Shown: in pieces, positions 50,442 to 63,906 of the stretch
Layout: the number at the start of each line of letters is the position of its first letter
How positions within the stretch are numbered: position 1 is the stretch's first letter
Source: Synaphobranchus kaupii
Taxonomy: Eukaryota > Chordata > Actinopteri > Anguilliformes > Synaphobranchidae
Assembly: GCA_029718625.1 (NCBI GenBank)
Contig: JAINUF010000027.1
Span: 3,022,676-3,086,675 of the forward strand
Direction of reading: 5' to 3'
DNA: 64,000 bases
Translations under genes and position numbers: made by a program
The notes under the pieces: generated by a model
What the model saw: the letters and a program-made list of their open reading frames with translations, nothing else
Database searches by the model: none
What the model was told of the DNA's origin: nothing

Positions 50442-50745
50442 GAGGCATGTGTCTTCATCATATGTCACAGAAGCTATTGAAATTTTAGTGCTTTTATTTT
50501 GAATAAAAATCTATTTAAAATTTACAAAAGGAAAATTGGAAAAAGCATTGCTTGTAAATTGGAGAATGTATCTGACAACATTACAGTTGGTTTGAGGCAT
50601 CTTAGTCACATGTCACAGAAGCTATTGAAAGGTTTGCATTTTAAATTTGAAGAAAAATTCATTCAAAATTTACAAATTGAAAATTAAAAAATTAATCAAC
50701 TGTATATTTGAGCTATAATGTCTTTGACAACACTGAAATTGGTTT
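50442..50745. repeat. Single dimer between HOR blocks
   Basis: A 304-bp dimer with GAAAGGTTTGC and a private change ACAAATTGAAAAT near 50674, where all others have ACAAATGGAAAAT. It links the fused-monomer HOR with the 1,215-bp HOR. Confidence 0.85.
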
Positions 50746-51960
50746 GAGGCATGTGTCTTCATCATATGTCACAGAAGCTATTGAAATTTTAGTGCTTTTA
50801 TTTTGAATAAAAATCTATTTAAAATTTACAAAAGGAAAATTGGAAAAAGCATTGCTTGTAAATTGGAGAATGCATCTGACAACATTACAGTTGGTTTGAG
50901 GCATCTTAGTCACATGTCACAGAAGCTATTGAAATGTTGCATTTTAAATTTGAAGAAAAATTCATTCAAAATTTACAAATGGAAAATTAAAAAATTAATC
51001 AACTGTGTATTTGAGCTATAACATCTTTGACAACACTAAAATTGGTTTGAGGCATGCGTCTTCATCATATGTCACAGAAGCTATTGAAATTTTAGTGCTT
51101 TTATTTTGAATAAAAATCTATTTAAAATTTACAAAAGGAAAATTGGAAAAAGCATTGCTTGTAAATTGGAGAATGTATCTGACAACATTACAGTTGGTTT
51201 GAGGCATCTTAGTCACATGTCACAGAAGCTATTGAAAGGTTTGCATTTTAAATTTGAAGAAAAATTCATTCAAAATTTACAAATGGAAAATTAAAAAATT
51301 AATCAACTGTATATTTGAGCTATAATGTCTTTGACAACACTGAAATTGGTTTGAGGCATGTGTCTTCATCATATGTCACAGAAGCTATTGAAATTTTAGT
51401 GCTTTTATTTTCAATAAAAATCTATTTAAAATTTACAAAAGGAAAATTGGAAAAAGCATTGCTTGTAAATTGGAGAATGTATCTGACAACATTACAGTTG
51501 GTTTGAGGCATCTAAGTCACATGTCACAGAAGCTATTGAAATGTTTGCATTTTAAATTTGAAGAAAAATTCATTCAAAATTTACAAATGGAAAATTTACA
51601 AATTAATCAACTGTATATTTGAGCTATAATGTCTTTGACAACACTAAAATTGGTTTGAGGCGTGCGTCTTCATCATATGTCACAGAAGCTATTGAAATTT
51701 TAGTGCTTTTATTTTGAATAAAAATCTATTTAAAATTTACAAAAGGAAAATTGGAAAAAGCATTGCTTGTAAATTGGAGAATGTATCTGACAACATTACA
51801 GTTGGTTTGAGGCATCTTAGTCACATGTCACAGAAGCTATTGAAAGGTTTGCATTTTAAATTTGAAGAAAAATTCATTCAAAATTTATAAATGGAAAATT
51901 AAAAAATTAATCAACTGTATATTTGAGCTATAATGTCTTTGACAACACTGAAATTGGTTT
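50746..51960. repeat. 1,215-bp HOR, copy 1 (four dimers)
   Basis: Dimers of 303 (TGTTGC), 304 (GAAAGG), 304 (TTTTCAATAAAA) and 304 bp, repeated at +1,215 bp. Private change: AAATTTATAAATGG near 51884. Confidence 0.88.
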
Positions 51961-53175
51961 GAGGCATGTGTCTTCATCATATGTCACAGAAGCTATTGAA
52001 ATTTTAGTGCTTTTATTTTGAATAAAAATCTATTTAAAATTTACAAAAGGAAAATTGGAAAAAGCATTGCTTGTAAATTGGAGAATGCATCTGACAACAT
52101 TACAGTTGGTTTGAGGCAACTTAGTCACATGTCACAGAAGCTATTGAAATGTTGCATTTTAAATTTGAAGAAAAATTCATTCAAAATTTACAAATGGAAA
52201 ATTAAAAAATTAATCAACTGTGTATTTGAGCTATAACATCTTTGACAACACTAAAATTGGTTTGAGGCATGCGTCTTCATCATATGTCACAGAAGCTATT
52301 GAAATTTTAGTGCTTTTATTTTGAATAAAAATCTATTTAAAATTTACAAAAGGAAAATTGGAAAAAGCATTGCTTGTAAATTGGAGAATGTATCTGACAA
52401 CATTACAGTTGGTTTGAGGCATCTTAGTCACATGTCACAGAAGCTATTGAAAGGTTTGCATTTTAAATTTGAAGAAAAATTCATTCAAAATTTACAAATG
52501 GAAAATTAAAAAATTAATCAACTGTATATTTGAGCTATAATGTCTTTGACAACACTGAAATTGGTTTGAGGCATGTGTCTTCATCATATGTCACAGAAGC
52601 TATTGAAATTTTAGTGCTTTTATTTTCAATAAAAATCTATTTAAAATTTACAAAAGGAAAATTGGAAAAAGCATTGCTTGTAAATTGGAGAATGTATCTG
52701 ACAACATTACAGTTGGTTTGAGGCATCTAAGTCACATGTCACAGAAGCTATTGAAATGTTTGCATTTTAAATTTGAAGAAAAATTCATTCAAAATTTACA
52801 AATGGAAAATTTACAAATTAATCAACTGTATATTTGAGCTATAATGTCTTTGACAACACTAAAATTGGTTTGAGGCGTGCGTCTTCATCATATGTCACAG
52901 AAGCTATTGAAATTTTAGTGCTTTTATTTTGAATAAAAATCTATCTAAAATTTACAAAAGGAAAATTTGAAAAAGCATTGCTTGTAAATTGGAGAATGTA
53001 TCTGACAACATTACAGTTGGTTTGAGGCATCTTAGTCACATGTCACAGAAGCTATTGAAAGGTTTGCATTTTAAATTTGAAGAAAAATTCATTCAAAATT
53101 TACAAATGGAAAATTAAAAAATTAATCAACTGTATATTTGAGCTATAATGTCTTTGACAACACTGAAATTGGTTT
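51961..53175. repeat. 1,215-bp HOR, copy 2
   Basis: Same order as 50746-51960. Differences seen: GAGGCAACTTAG near 52115, CTATCTAAAATT near 52941, and GGAAAATTTG against GGAAAATTGG in the last dimer. A similar three-dimer series with the 14-bp deletion follows at 53176. Confidence 0.87.
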
Positions 53176-54666
53176 GAGGCATGTGTCTTCATCATATGTC
53201 ACAGAAGCTATTGAAATTTTAGTGCTTTTATTTTGAATAAAAATCTATTTAAAATTTACAAAAGGAAAATTGGAAAAAGCATTGCTTGTAAATTGGAGAA
53301 TTACAGTTGGTTTGAGGCATCTTAGTCACATGTCACAGAAGCTATTGAAATGTTTGCATTTTAAATTTGAAGAAAAATTCATTCAAAATTTACAAATGGA
53401 AAATTTTAAAATTAATCAACTGTGTATTTGAGCTATAACATCTTTGACAACACTGAAATTGGTTTGAGGCATGTGTCTTCATCATATGTCACAGAAGCTA
53501 TTGAAATTTTAGTGCTTTTATTTTGAATAAAAATCTATTTAAAATTTACAAAAGGAAAATTGGAAAAAGCATTGCTTGTAAATTGGAGAATGTATCTGAC
53601 AACATTACAGTTGGTTTGAGGCATCTTAGTCACATGTCACAGAAGCTATTGAAAGGTTTGCATTTTAAATTTGAAGAAAAATTCATTCAAAATTTACAAA
53701 TGGAAAATTAAAAAATTAATCAACTGTATATTTGAGCTATAATGTCTTTGACAACACTGAAATTGGTTTGAGGCATGTGTCTTCATCATATGTCACAGAA
53801 GCTATTGAAATTTTAGTGCTTTTATTTTCAATAAAAATCTATTTAAAATTTACAAAAGGAAAATTGGAAAAAGCATTGCTTGTAAATTGGAGAATGTATC
53901 TGACAACATTACAGTTGGTTTGAGGCATCTTAGTCACATGTCACAGAAGCTATTGAAATGTTTGCATTTTAAATTTGAAGAAAAATTCATTCAAAATTTA
54001 CAAATGGAAAATTTAAAAATTAATCAACTGTATATTTGAGCTATGATGTCTTTGACAACACTAAAATTGGTTTGAGGCGTGCGTCTTCATCATATGTCAC
54101 AAAAGCTATTGAAATTTTAGTGCTTTTATTTTGAATAAAAATCTATTTAAAATTTACAAAAGGAAAATTGGAAAAAGCATTGCTTGTAAATTGGAGAATG
54201 CATCTGACAACATTACAGTTGGTTTGAGGCATCTTAGTCACATGTCACAGAAGCTATTGAAATGTTGCATTTTAAATTTGAAGAAAAATTCATTCAAAAT
54301 TTACAAATGGAAAATTAAAAAATTAATCAACTGTATATTTGAGCTATAATGTCTTTGACAACACTGAAATTGGTTTGAGGCATGTGTCTTCATCATATGT
54401 CACAGAAGCTATTGAAATTTTAGTGCTTTTATATTGAATAAAAATCTATTTAAAATTTACAAAAGGAAAATTGGAAAAAGCATTGCTTGTAAATTGGAGA
54501 ATTACAGTTGGTTTGAGGCATCTTAGTCACATGTCACAGAAGCTATTGAAATGTTTGCATTTTAAATTTGAAGAAAAATTCATTCAAAATTTACAAATGG
54601 AAAATTTTAAAATTAATCAACTGTGTATTTGAGCTATAACATCTTTGACAACACTGAAATTGGTTT
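53176..54666. repeat. Dimer run before the 4.8-kb HOR
   Basis: Five dimers (290, 304, 304, 303 and 290 bp), including a TTTTCAATAAAA dimer. Private changes are GCTATGATGTC near 54041 and CACAAAAGCTATTG near 54098. The last dimer has TTATATTGAATA plus the 14-bp deletion, a pair that becomes common to the right. Confidence 0.86.
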
Positions 54667-57600
54667 GAGGCATGTGTCTTCATCATATGTCACAGAAGCT
54701 ATTGAAATTTTAGTGCTTTTATTTTGAATAAAAATCTATTTAAAATTTACAAAAGGAAAATTGGAAAAAGCATTGCTTGTAAATTGGAGAATGTATCTGA
54801 CAACATTACAGTTGGTTTGAGGCATCTTAGTCACATGTCACAGAAGCTATTGAAAGGTTTGCATTTTAAATTTGAAGAAAAATTCATTCAAAATTTACAA
54901 ATGGAAAATTTAAAAATTAATCAACTGTATATTTGAGCTATAACGTCTTTGACAACACTAAAATTGGTTTGAGGCATGCGTCTTCATCATATGTCACAGA
55001 AGCTATTGAAATTTTAGTGCTTTTATTTTGAATAAAAATCTATTTAAAATTTACAAAAGGAAAATTCGAAAAAGCATTGCTTGTAAATTGGAGAATGTAT
55101 CTCACAATATTACCGTTGGTTTGAGGCATCTTAGTCACATGTCACAGAAGCTATTGAAATGTTTGCATTTTAAATTTGAAGAAAAATTCATTCAAAATTT
55201 ACAAATGGAAAATTTAAAAATTAATCAACTGTATATTTGAGCTATAATGACTTTGACAACACTAAAATTGGTTTGAGGCATGCGTCTTCATCATATGTCA
55301 CAGAAGCTATTGAAATTTTAGTGCTTTTATTTTGAATAAAAATCTATTTAAAATTTACAAAAGGAAAATTGGAAAAAGCATTGCTTGTAAATTGGAGAAT
55401 GCATCTGACAACATTACAGTTGGTTTGAGGCATCTTAGTCACATGTCACAGAAGCTATTGAAATGTTGCATTTTAAATTTGAAGAAAAATTCATTCAAAA
55501 TTTACAAATGGAAAATTTAAAAATTAATCAACTGTGTATTTGAGCTATAACATCTTTGACAACACTAAAATTGGTTTGAGGCATGCGTCTTCATCATATG
55601 TCACAGAAGCTATTGAAATTTTAGTGCTTTTATTTTGAATAAAAATCTATTTAAAATTTACAAAAGGAAAATTGGAAAAAGCATTGCTTGTAAATTGGAG
55701 AATGTATCTGACAACATTACAGTTGGTTTGAGGCATCTTAGTCACATGTCACAGAAGCTATTGAAAGGTTTGCATTTTAAATTTGAAGAAAAATTCATTC
55801 AAAATTTACAAATGGAAAATTAAAAAATTAATCAACTGTATATTTGAGCTATAATGTCTTTGACAACACTGAAATTGGTTTGAGGCATGTGTCTTCATCA
55901 TATGTCACAGAAGCTATTGAAATTTTAGTGCTTTTATTTTCAATAAAAATCTATTTAAAATTTACAAAAGGAAAATTGGAAAAAGCATTGCTTGTAAATT
56001 GGAGAATGTATCTGACAACATTACAGTTGGTTTGAGGCATCTTAGTCACATGTCACAGAAGCTATTGAAATGTTTGCATTTTAAATTTGAAGAAAAATTC
56101 ATTCAAAATTTACAAATGGAAAATTAAAAAATTAATCAACTGTATATTTGAGCTATAATGTCTTTGACAACACTAAAATTGGTTTGAGGCGTGCGTCTTC
56201 ATCATATGTCACAGAAGCTATTGAAATTTTAGTGCTTTTATTTTGAATAAAAATCTATTTAAAATTTACAAAAGGAAAATTTGAAAAAGCATTGCTTGTA
56301 AATTGGAGAATGTATCTGACAACATTACAGTTGGTTTGAGGGATCTTAGTCACATGTCACAGAAGCTATTGAAATGTTTGCATTTTAAATTTGAAGAAAA
56401 ATTCATTTAAAATTTACAAACGGAAAATTAAAAAATTAATCAACTGTATATTTGAGCTATAATGTCTTTGACAACACTAAAATTGGTTTGAGGCGTGCGT
56501 CTTCATCATATGTCACAGAAGCTATTGAAATTTTAGTAGTTCTATTTTGAAGAAAAATTTAAAATATATATTTATAAGAGGGAAATTTGAGCTATACTCT
56601 CTGACAACAGTCAATTTGCTTTGAGGTATCTTGGTCACATGACACAGAAACTATTGACATTTTAGTGTATTTATTTTGGAGAAAAATTCTTTTAAAATAT
56701 ACAAAGGGAAAATTTTAAAAATAATCAGTTGTAGATTTGAGGTATCCTGTCTCTGACGACAGGCAACTTGGTTTGAGGTGTCTTGATCACATGTCACAGA
56801 AGCTATTGAAATTTTAGTGCTTTTATTTTGAATGAAAATCGATTTAAAATTTACAAAAGGAAAATTGGAAAAAGCATTGCTTGTAAATTGGAGAAGTAAT
56901 GTATCTGACAAAATTAGTTGGTTTGAGGCATCTTAGTCACATGTCACAGAAGCTATTGAAATTTTAGTGCTTTTATTTTGAATGAAAATCGATTTAAAAT
57001 TTACAAAAGGAAAATTGGAAAAAGCATTGCTTGTAAATTGGAGAATGTATCTGACAACATTACAGTTGGTTTGAGGCATCTTGGTCACATGTCACAGAAG
57101 CTATTGAAATGTTAGCATTTTAAATTTGAAGAAAAATTCACTTAAAATTTACAAACGGAAAATTAAAAAAATAATCAACTGTATATTTGAGCTATAATGT
57201 CTTTGACAACAGTAAAATTATTTTGAGGCGTGCGTCTTCATCATATGTCACAAAAGCTATTGAAATTTTAGTAGTTTAATTTTGAAGAAAAATAAAAAAT
57301 ATATATTCATGAGAGGGAAATTTGAGCTATACTCTCTCTGACAACAGTCAATTTGCTGTGAGGTATCTTGGTCACATGACACAAAAACTATTGACATTTT
57401 AGTGTATTTATTTTGAAGAAAAATTCCTTTAAAATATACAAAGGCAAAATTTGAAAAATAATCAGTTGTAGATTTGAGGTATCCTGTCTCTGACAACAGG
57501 CAACTTGGTTTGAGGTGTCTTGGTCACATGTTACAGAAACTATTAACATTTTATTGTGTTTATTTCGAAGAATAAATCCTCTAAAATATACAAAAGGAAA

Positions 57601-59438
57601 ATTGCAAAAAGCATAGCTTGTAAATTGGAGAAGTAATGTATCTGACAAAATTATTTGGTTTGAGGCATCTTAGTCACATGTCACAGAAGCTATTGAAATT
57701 TTAGTGCTTTTATTTTGAATAAAAATCTATTTAAAATTTACAAAAGGAAAATTGGAAAAAAGCATTGCTTGTAAATTGGAGAATGCATCTGACAACATTA
57801 CAGTTGGTTTGAGGCATCTTAGTCACATGTCACAGAAGCTATTGAAATGTTTGCATTTTAAATTTGAAGAAAAATTCATTCAAAATTTACAAATGGAAAA
57901 TTAAAAAATGAATCAACTGTATATTTGAGCTATAACGTCTTTGACAACACTAAAATTGGTTTGAGGCATGCGTCTTCATCATATGTCACAGAAGCTATTG
58001 AAATTTTAGTGCTTTTATTTTGAATAAAAATCTATTTAAAATTTACAAAAGGAAAATTGGAAAAAGCATTGCTTGTAAATTGGAGAATGCATCTGACAAC
58101 ATTACAGTTGGTTTGAGGCATCTTAGTCACATGTCACAGAAGCTATTGAAATGTTGCATTTTAAATTTGAAGAAAAATTCATTCAAAATTTACAAATGGA
58201 AAATTAAAAAATTACTCAACTGTATATTTGAGCTATAATGTCTTTGACAACACTGAAATTGGTTTGAGGCATGTGTCTTCATCATATGTCACAGAAGCTA
58301 TTGAAATTTTAGTGCTTTTATATTGAATAAAAATCTATTTAAAATTTACAAAAGGAAAATTGGAAAAAGCATTGCTTGTAAATTGGAGAATTACAGTTGG
58401 TTTGAGGCATCTTAGTCACATGTCACAGAAGCTATTGAAATGTTTGCATTTTAAATTTGAAGAAAAATTCATTCAAAATTTACAAATGGAAAATTAAAAA
58501 ATGAATCAACTGTATATTTGAGCTATAACGTCTTTGACAACACTAAAATTGGTTTGAGGCATGCGTCTTCATCATATGTCACAGAAGCTATTGAAATTTT
58601 AGTGCTTTTATTTTGAATAAAAATCTATTTAAAATTTACAAAAGGAAAATTGGAAAAAGCATTGCTTGTAAATTGGAGAATGCATCTGACAACATTACAG
58701 TTGGTTTGAGGCATCTTAGTCACATGTCACAGAAGCTATTGAAATGTTGCATTTTAAATTTGAAGAAAAATTCATTCAAAATTTACAAATGGAAAATTAA
58801 AAAATTAATCAACTGTATATTTGAGCTATAATGTCTTTGACAACACTGAAATTGGTTTGAGGCATGTGTCTTCATCATATGTCACAGAAGCTATTGAAAT
58901 TTTAGTGCTTTTATATTGAATAAAAATCTATTTAAAATTTACAAAAGGAAAATTGGAAAAAGCATTGCTTGTAAATTGGAGAATTACAGTTGGTTTGAGG
59001 CATCTTAGTCACATGTCACAGAAGCTATTGAAATGTTTGCATTTTAAATTTGAAGAAAAATTCATTCAAAATTTACAAATGGAAAATTTTAAAATTAATC
59101 AACTGTGTATTTGAGCTATAACATCTTTGACAACACTGAAATTGGTTTGAGGCATGTGTCTTCATCATATGTCACAGAAGCTATTGAAATTTTAGTGCTT
59201 TTATATTGAATAAAAATCTATTTAAAATTTACAAAAGGAAAATTGGAAAAAGCATTGCTTGTAAATTGGAGAATTACAGTTGGTTTGAGGCATCTTAGTC
59301 ACATGTCACAGAAGCTATTGAAATGTTTGCATTTTAAATTTGAAGAAAAATTCATTCAAAATTTACAAATGGAAAATTTTAAAATTAATCAACTGTGTAT
59401 TTGAGCTATAACATCTTTGACAACACTGAAATTGGTTT
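54667..59438. repeat. 4.8-kb HOR, copy 1 (4,772 bp), containing island 4
   Basis: Starts with a GAAAGG dimer and a CTCACAATATTACCG dimer, then dimers, divergent island 4, and alternating 303/290-bp dimers with TTATATTGAATA. Landmarks repeat at +4,772 bp up to about 55.6 kb and at +4,468 bp from about 56.2 kb, since copy 2 lacks one 304-bp dimer. Both copies share a one-base A expansion (GGAAAAAAGC near 57750 and 62220). Confidence 0.9.
56490..57661. repeat. Divergent island 4: D-C-F1-F2-B'-D2-C-E
   Basis: D 56490-56622, C 56623-56774, F1 56775-56924, F2 56925-57072, B' 57073-57224, D2 57225-57359, C 57360-57511, E 57512-57661. It is the complete series with one C at the left. B' is full length at 152 bp, unlike islands 1-3, so this may be nearest to the ancestral island. 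D2 carries CACAAAAGC. Confidence 0.9.
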
Positions 59439-62400
59439 GAGGCATGTGTCTTCATCATATGTCACAGAAGCTATTGAAATTTTAGTGCTTTTATTTTGAA
59501 TAAAAATCTATTTAAAATTTACAAAAGGAAAATTGGAAAAAGCATTGCTTGTAAATTGGAGAATGTATCTGACAACATTACAGTTGGTTTGAGGCATCTT
59601 AGTCACATGTCACAGAAGCTATTGAAAGGTTTGCATTTTAAATTTGAAGAAAAATTCATTCAAAATTTACAAATGGAAAATTTAAAAATTAATCAACTGT
59701 ATATTTGAGCTATAACGTCTTTGACAACACTAAAATTGGTTTGAGGCATGCGTCTTCATCATATGTCACAGAAGCTATTGAAATTTTAGTGCTTTTATTT
59801 TGAATAAAAATCTATTTAAAATTTACAAAAGGAAAATTTGAAAAAGCATTGCTTGTAAATTGGAGAATGTATCTCACAATATTACCGTTGGTTTGAGGCA
59901 TCTTAGTCACATGTCACAGAAGCTATTGAAATGTTTGCATTTTAAATTTGAAGAAAAATTCATTCAAAATTTACAAATGGAAAATTTAAAAATTAATCAA
60001 CTGTATATTTGAGCTATAATGACTTTGACAACACTAAAATTGGTTTGAGGCATGCGTCTTCATCATATGTCACAGAAGCTATTGAAATTTTAGTGCTTTT
60101 ATTTTGAATAAAAATCTATTTAAAATTTACAAAAGGAAAATTGGAAAAAGCATTGCTTGTAAATTGGAGAATGCATCTGACAACATTACAGTTGGTTTGA
60201 GGCATCTTAGTCACATGTCACAGAAGCTATTGAAATGTTGCATTTTAAATTTGAAGAAAAATTCATTCAAAATTTACAAATGGAAAATTTAAAAATTAAT
60301 CAACTGTGTATTTGAGCTATAACATCTTTGACAACACTAAAATTGGTTTGAGGCGTGCGTCTTCATCATATGTCACAGAAGCTATTGAAATTTTAGTGCT
60401 TTTATTTTGAATAAAAATCTATTTAAAATTTACAAAAGGAAAATTTGAAAAAGCATTGCTTGTAAATTGGAGAATGTATCTGACAACATTACAGTTGGTT
60501 TGAGGGATCTTAGTCACATGTCACAGAAGCTATTGAAATGTTTGCATTTTAAATTTGAAGAAAAATTCATTCAAAATTTACAAATGGAAAATTAAAAAAT
60601 TAATCAACTGTATATTTGAGCTATAATGTCTTTGACAACACTAAAATTGGTTTGAGGCGTGCGTCTTCATCATATGTCACAGAAGCTATTGAAATTTTAG
60701 TGCTTTTATTTTGAATAAAAATCTATTTAAAATTTACAAAAGGAAAATTTGAAAAAGCATTGCTTGTAAATTGGAGAATGTATCTGACAACATTACAGTT
60801 GGTTTGAGGGATCTTAGTCACATGTCACAGAAGCTATTGAAATGTTTGCATTTTAAATTTGAAGAAAAATTCATTTAAAATTTACAAACGGAAAATTAAA
60901 AAATTAATCAACTGTATATTTGAGCTATAATGTCTTTGACAACACTAAAATTGGTTTGAGGCGTGCGTCTTCATCATATGTCACAGAAGCTATTGAAATT
61001 TTAGTAGTTCTATTTTGAAGAAAAATTTAAAATATATATTTATAAGAGGGAAATTTGAGCTATACTCTCTGACAACAGTCAATTTGCTTTGAGGTATCTT
61101 GGTCACATGACACAGAAACTATTGACATTTTAGTGTATTTATTTTGGAGAAAAATTCTTTTAAAATATACAAAGGGAAAATTTTAAAAATAATCAGTTGT
61201 AGATTTGAGGTATCCTGTCTCTGACGACAGGCAACTTGGTTTGAGGTGTCTTGATCACATGTCACAGAAGCTATTGAAATTTTAGTGCTTTTATTTTGAA
61301 TGAAAATCGATTTAAAATTTACAAAAGGAAAATTGGAAAAAGCATTGCTTGTAAATTGGAGAAGTAATGTATCTGACAAAATTAGTTGGTTTGAGGCATC
61401 TTAGTCACATGTCACAGAAGCTATTGAAATTTTAGTGCTTTTATTTTGAATGAAAATCGATTTAAAATTTACAAAAGGAAAATTGGAAAAAGCATTGCTT
61501 GTAAATTGGAGAATGTATCTGACAACATTACAGTTGGTTTGAGGCATCTTGGTCACATGTCACAGAAGCTATTGAAATGTTAGCATTTTAAATTTGAAGA
61601 AAAATTCACTTAAAATTTACAAACGGAAAATTAAAAAAATAATCAACTGTATATTTGAGCTATAATGTCTTTGACAACAGTAAAATTATTTTGAGGCGTG
61701 CGTCTTCATCATATGTCACAAAAGCTATTGAAATTTTAGTAGTTTAATTTTGAAGAAAAATAAAAAATATATATTCATGAGAGGGAAATTTGAGCTATAC
61801 TCTCTCTGACAACAGTCAATTTGCTGTGAGGTATCTTGGTCACATGACACAAAAACTATTGACATTTTAGTGTATTTATTTTGAAGAAAAATTCCTTTAA
61901 AATATACAAAGGCAAAATTTGAAAAATAATCAGTTGTAGATTTGAGGTATCCTGTCTCTGACAACAGGCAACTTGGTTTGAGGTGTCTTGGTCACATGTT
62001 ACAGAAACTATTAACATTTTATTGTGTTTATTTCGAAGAATAAATCCTCTAAAATATACAAAAGGAAAATTGCAAAAAGCATAGCTTGTAAATTGGAGAA
62101 GTAATGTATCTGACAAAATTATTTGGTTTGAGGCATCTTAGTCACATGTCACAGAAGCTATTGAAATTTTAGTGCTTTTATTTTGAATAAAAATCTATTT
62201 AAAATTTACAAAAGGAAAATTGGAAAAAAGCATTGCTTGTAAATTGGAGAATGCATCTGACAACATTACAGTTGGTTTGAGGCATCTTAGTCACATGTCA
62301 CAGAAGCTATTGAAATGTTTGCATTTTAAATTTGAAGAAAAATTCATTCAAAATTTACAAATGGAAAATTAAAAAATGAATCAACTGTATATTTGAGCTA

Positions 62401-63906
62401 TAACGTCTTTGACAACACTAAAATTGGTTTGAGGCATGCGTCTTCATCATATGTCACAGAAGCTATTGAAATTTTAGTGCTTTTATTTTGAATAAAAATC
62501 TATTTAAAATTTACAAAAGGAAAATTGGAAAAAGCATTGCTTGTAAATTGGAGAATGCATCTGACAACATTACAGTTGGTTTGAGGCATCTTAGTCACAT
62601 GTCACAGAAGCTATTGAAATGTTGCATTTTAAATTTGAAGAAAAATTCATTCAAAATTTACAAATGGAAAATTAAAAAATTACTCAACTGTATATTTGAG
62701 CTATAATGTCTTTGACAACACTGAAATTGGTTTGAGGCATGTGTCTTCATCATATGTCACAGAAGCTATTGAAATTTTAGTGCTTTTATATTGAATAAAA
62801 ATCTATTTAAAATTTACAAAAGGAAAATTGGAAAAAGCATTGCTTGTAAATTGGAGAATTACAGTTGGTTTGAGGCATCTTAGTCACATGTCACAGAAGC
62901 TATTGAAATGTTTGCATTTTAAATTTGAAGAAAAATTCATTCAAAATTTACAAATGGAAAATTAAAAAATGAATCAACTGTATATTTGAGCTATAACGTC
63001 TTTGACAACACTAAAATTGGTTTGAGGCATGCGTCTTCATCATATGTCACAGAAGCTATTGAAATTTTAGTGCTTTTATTTTGAATAAAAATCTATTTAA
63101 AATTTACAAAAGGAAAATTGGAAAAAGCATTGCTTGTAAATTGGAGAATGCATCTGACAACATTACAGTTGGTTTGAGGCATCTTAGTCACATGTCACAG
63201 AAGCTATTGAAATGTTGCATTTTAAATTTGAAGAAAAATTCATTCAAAATTTACAAATGGAAAATTAAAAAATTAATCAACTGTATATTTGAGCTATAAT
63301 GTCTTTGACAACACTGAAATTGGTTTGAGGCATGTGTCTTCATCATATGTCACAGAAGCTATTGAAATTTTAGTGCTTTTATATTGAATAAAAATCTATT
63401 TAAAATTTACAAAAGGAAAATTGGAAAAAGCATTGCTTGTAAATTGGAGAATTACAGTTGGTTTGAGGCATCTTAGTCACATGTCACAGAAGCTATTGAA
63501 ATGTTTGCATTTTAAATTTGAAGAAAAATTCATTCAAAATTTACAAATGGAAAATTTTAAAATTAATCAACTGTGTATTTGAGCTATAACATCTTTGACA
63601 ACACTGAAATTGGTTTGAGGCATGTGTCTTCATCATATGTCACAGAAGCTATTGAAATTTTAGTGCTTTTATATTGAATAAAAATCTATTTAAAATTTAC
63701 AAAAGGAAAATTGGAAAAAGCATTGCTTGTAAATTGGAGAATTACAGTTGGTTTGAGGCATCTTAGTCACATGTCACAGAAGCTATTGAAATGTTTGCAT
63801 TTTAAATTTGAAGAAAAATTCATTCAAAATTTACAAATGGAAAATTTTAAAATTAATCAACTGTGTATTTGAGCTATAACATCTTTGACAACACTGAAAT
63901 TGGTTT
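59439..63906. repeat. 4.8-kb HOR, copy 2 (4,468 bp), containing island 5
   Basis: Second copy, one 304-bp dimer shorter than copy 1. Near 59839 it has TTTGAAAAAGC where copy 1 (55067) has TTCGAAAAAGC, a single CpG-to-TpG change in otherwise matching sequence. Confidence 0.9.
60958..62129. repeat. Divergent island 5, duplicate of island 4
   Basis: Lies exactly 4,468 bp after island 4 with the same monomer order and lengths: D 60958-61090, C to 61242, F1 to 61392, F2 to 61540, B' to 61692, D2 to 61827, C to 61979, E to 62129. I noticed no base difference from island 4. Confidence 0.9.

Noticed and set aside
55058..55080. CENP-B box (NTTCGNNNNANNCGGGN) at AATTCGAAAAAGCATTG, and at TTTCGAAGAATAAATCC in E monomers
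   Set aside because: Only the TTCG and the middle A match, and the CGGG part is absent. Most A monomers have TGG or TTG in place of TCG, so there is no conserved box.
173..63299. More than one hundred open frames of 60-86 codons, many beginning MNKNLFKIYK or MSYNVFDN, as a small-protein family
   Set aside because: They are the dimer translated. Most start at TTG inside TATTTTGAATAAAA and stop at a fixed place. They shift frame from dimer to dimer because 304 is not a multiple of 3, and they change C-terminus with 1-bp indels. There is no sign of selection on codons and no gene structure.
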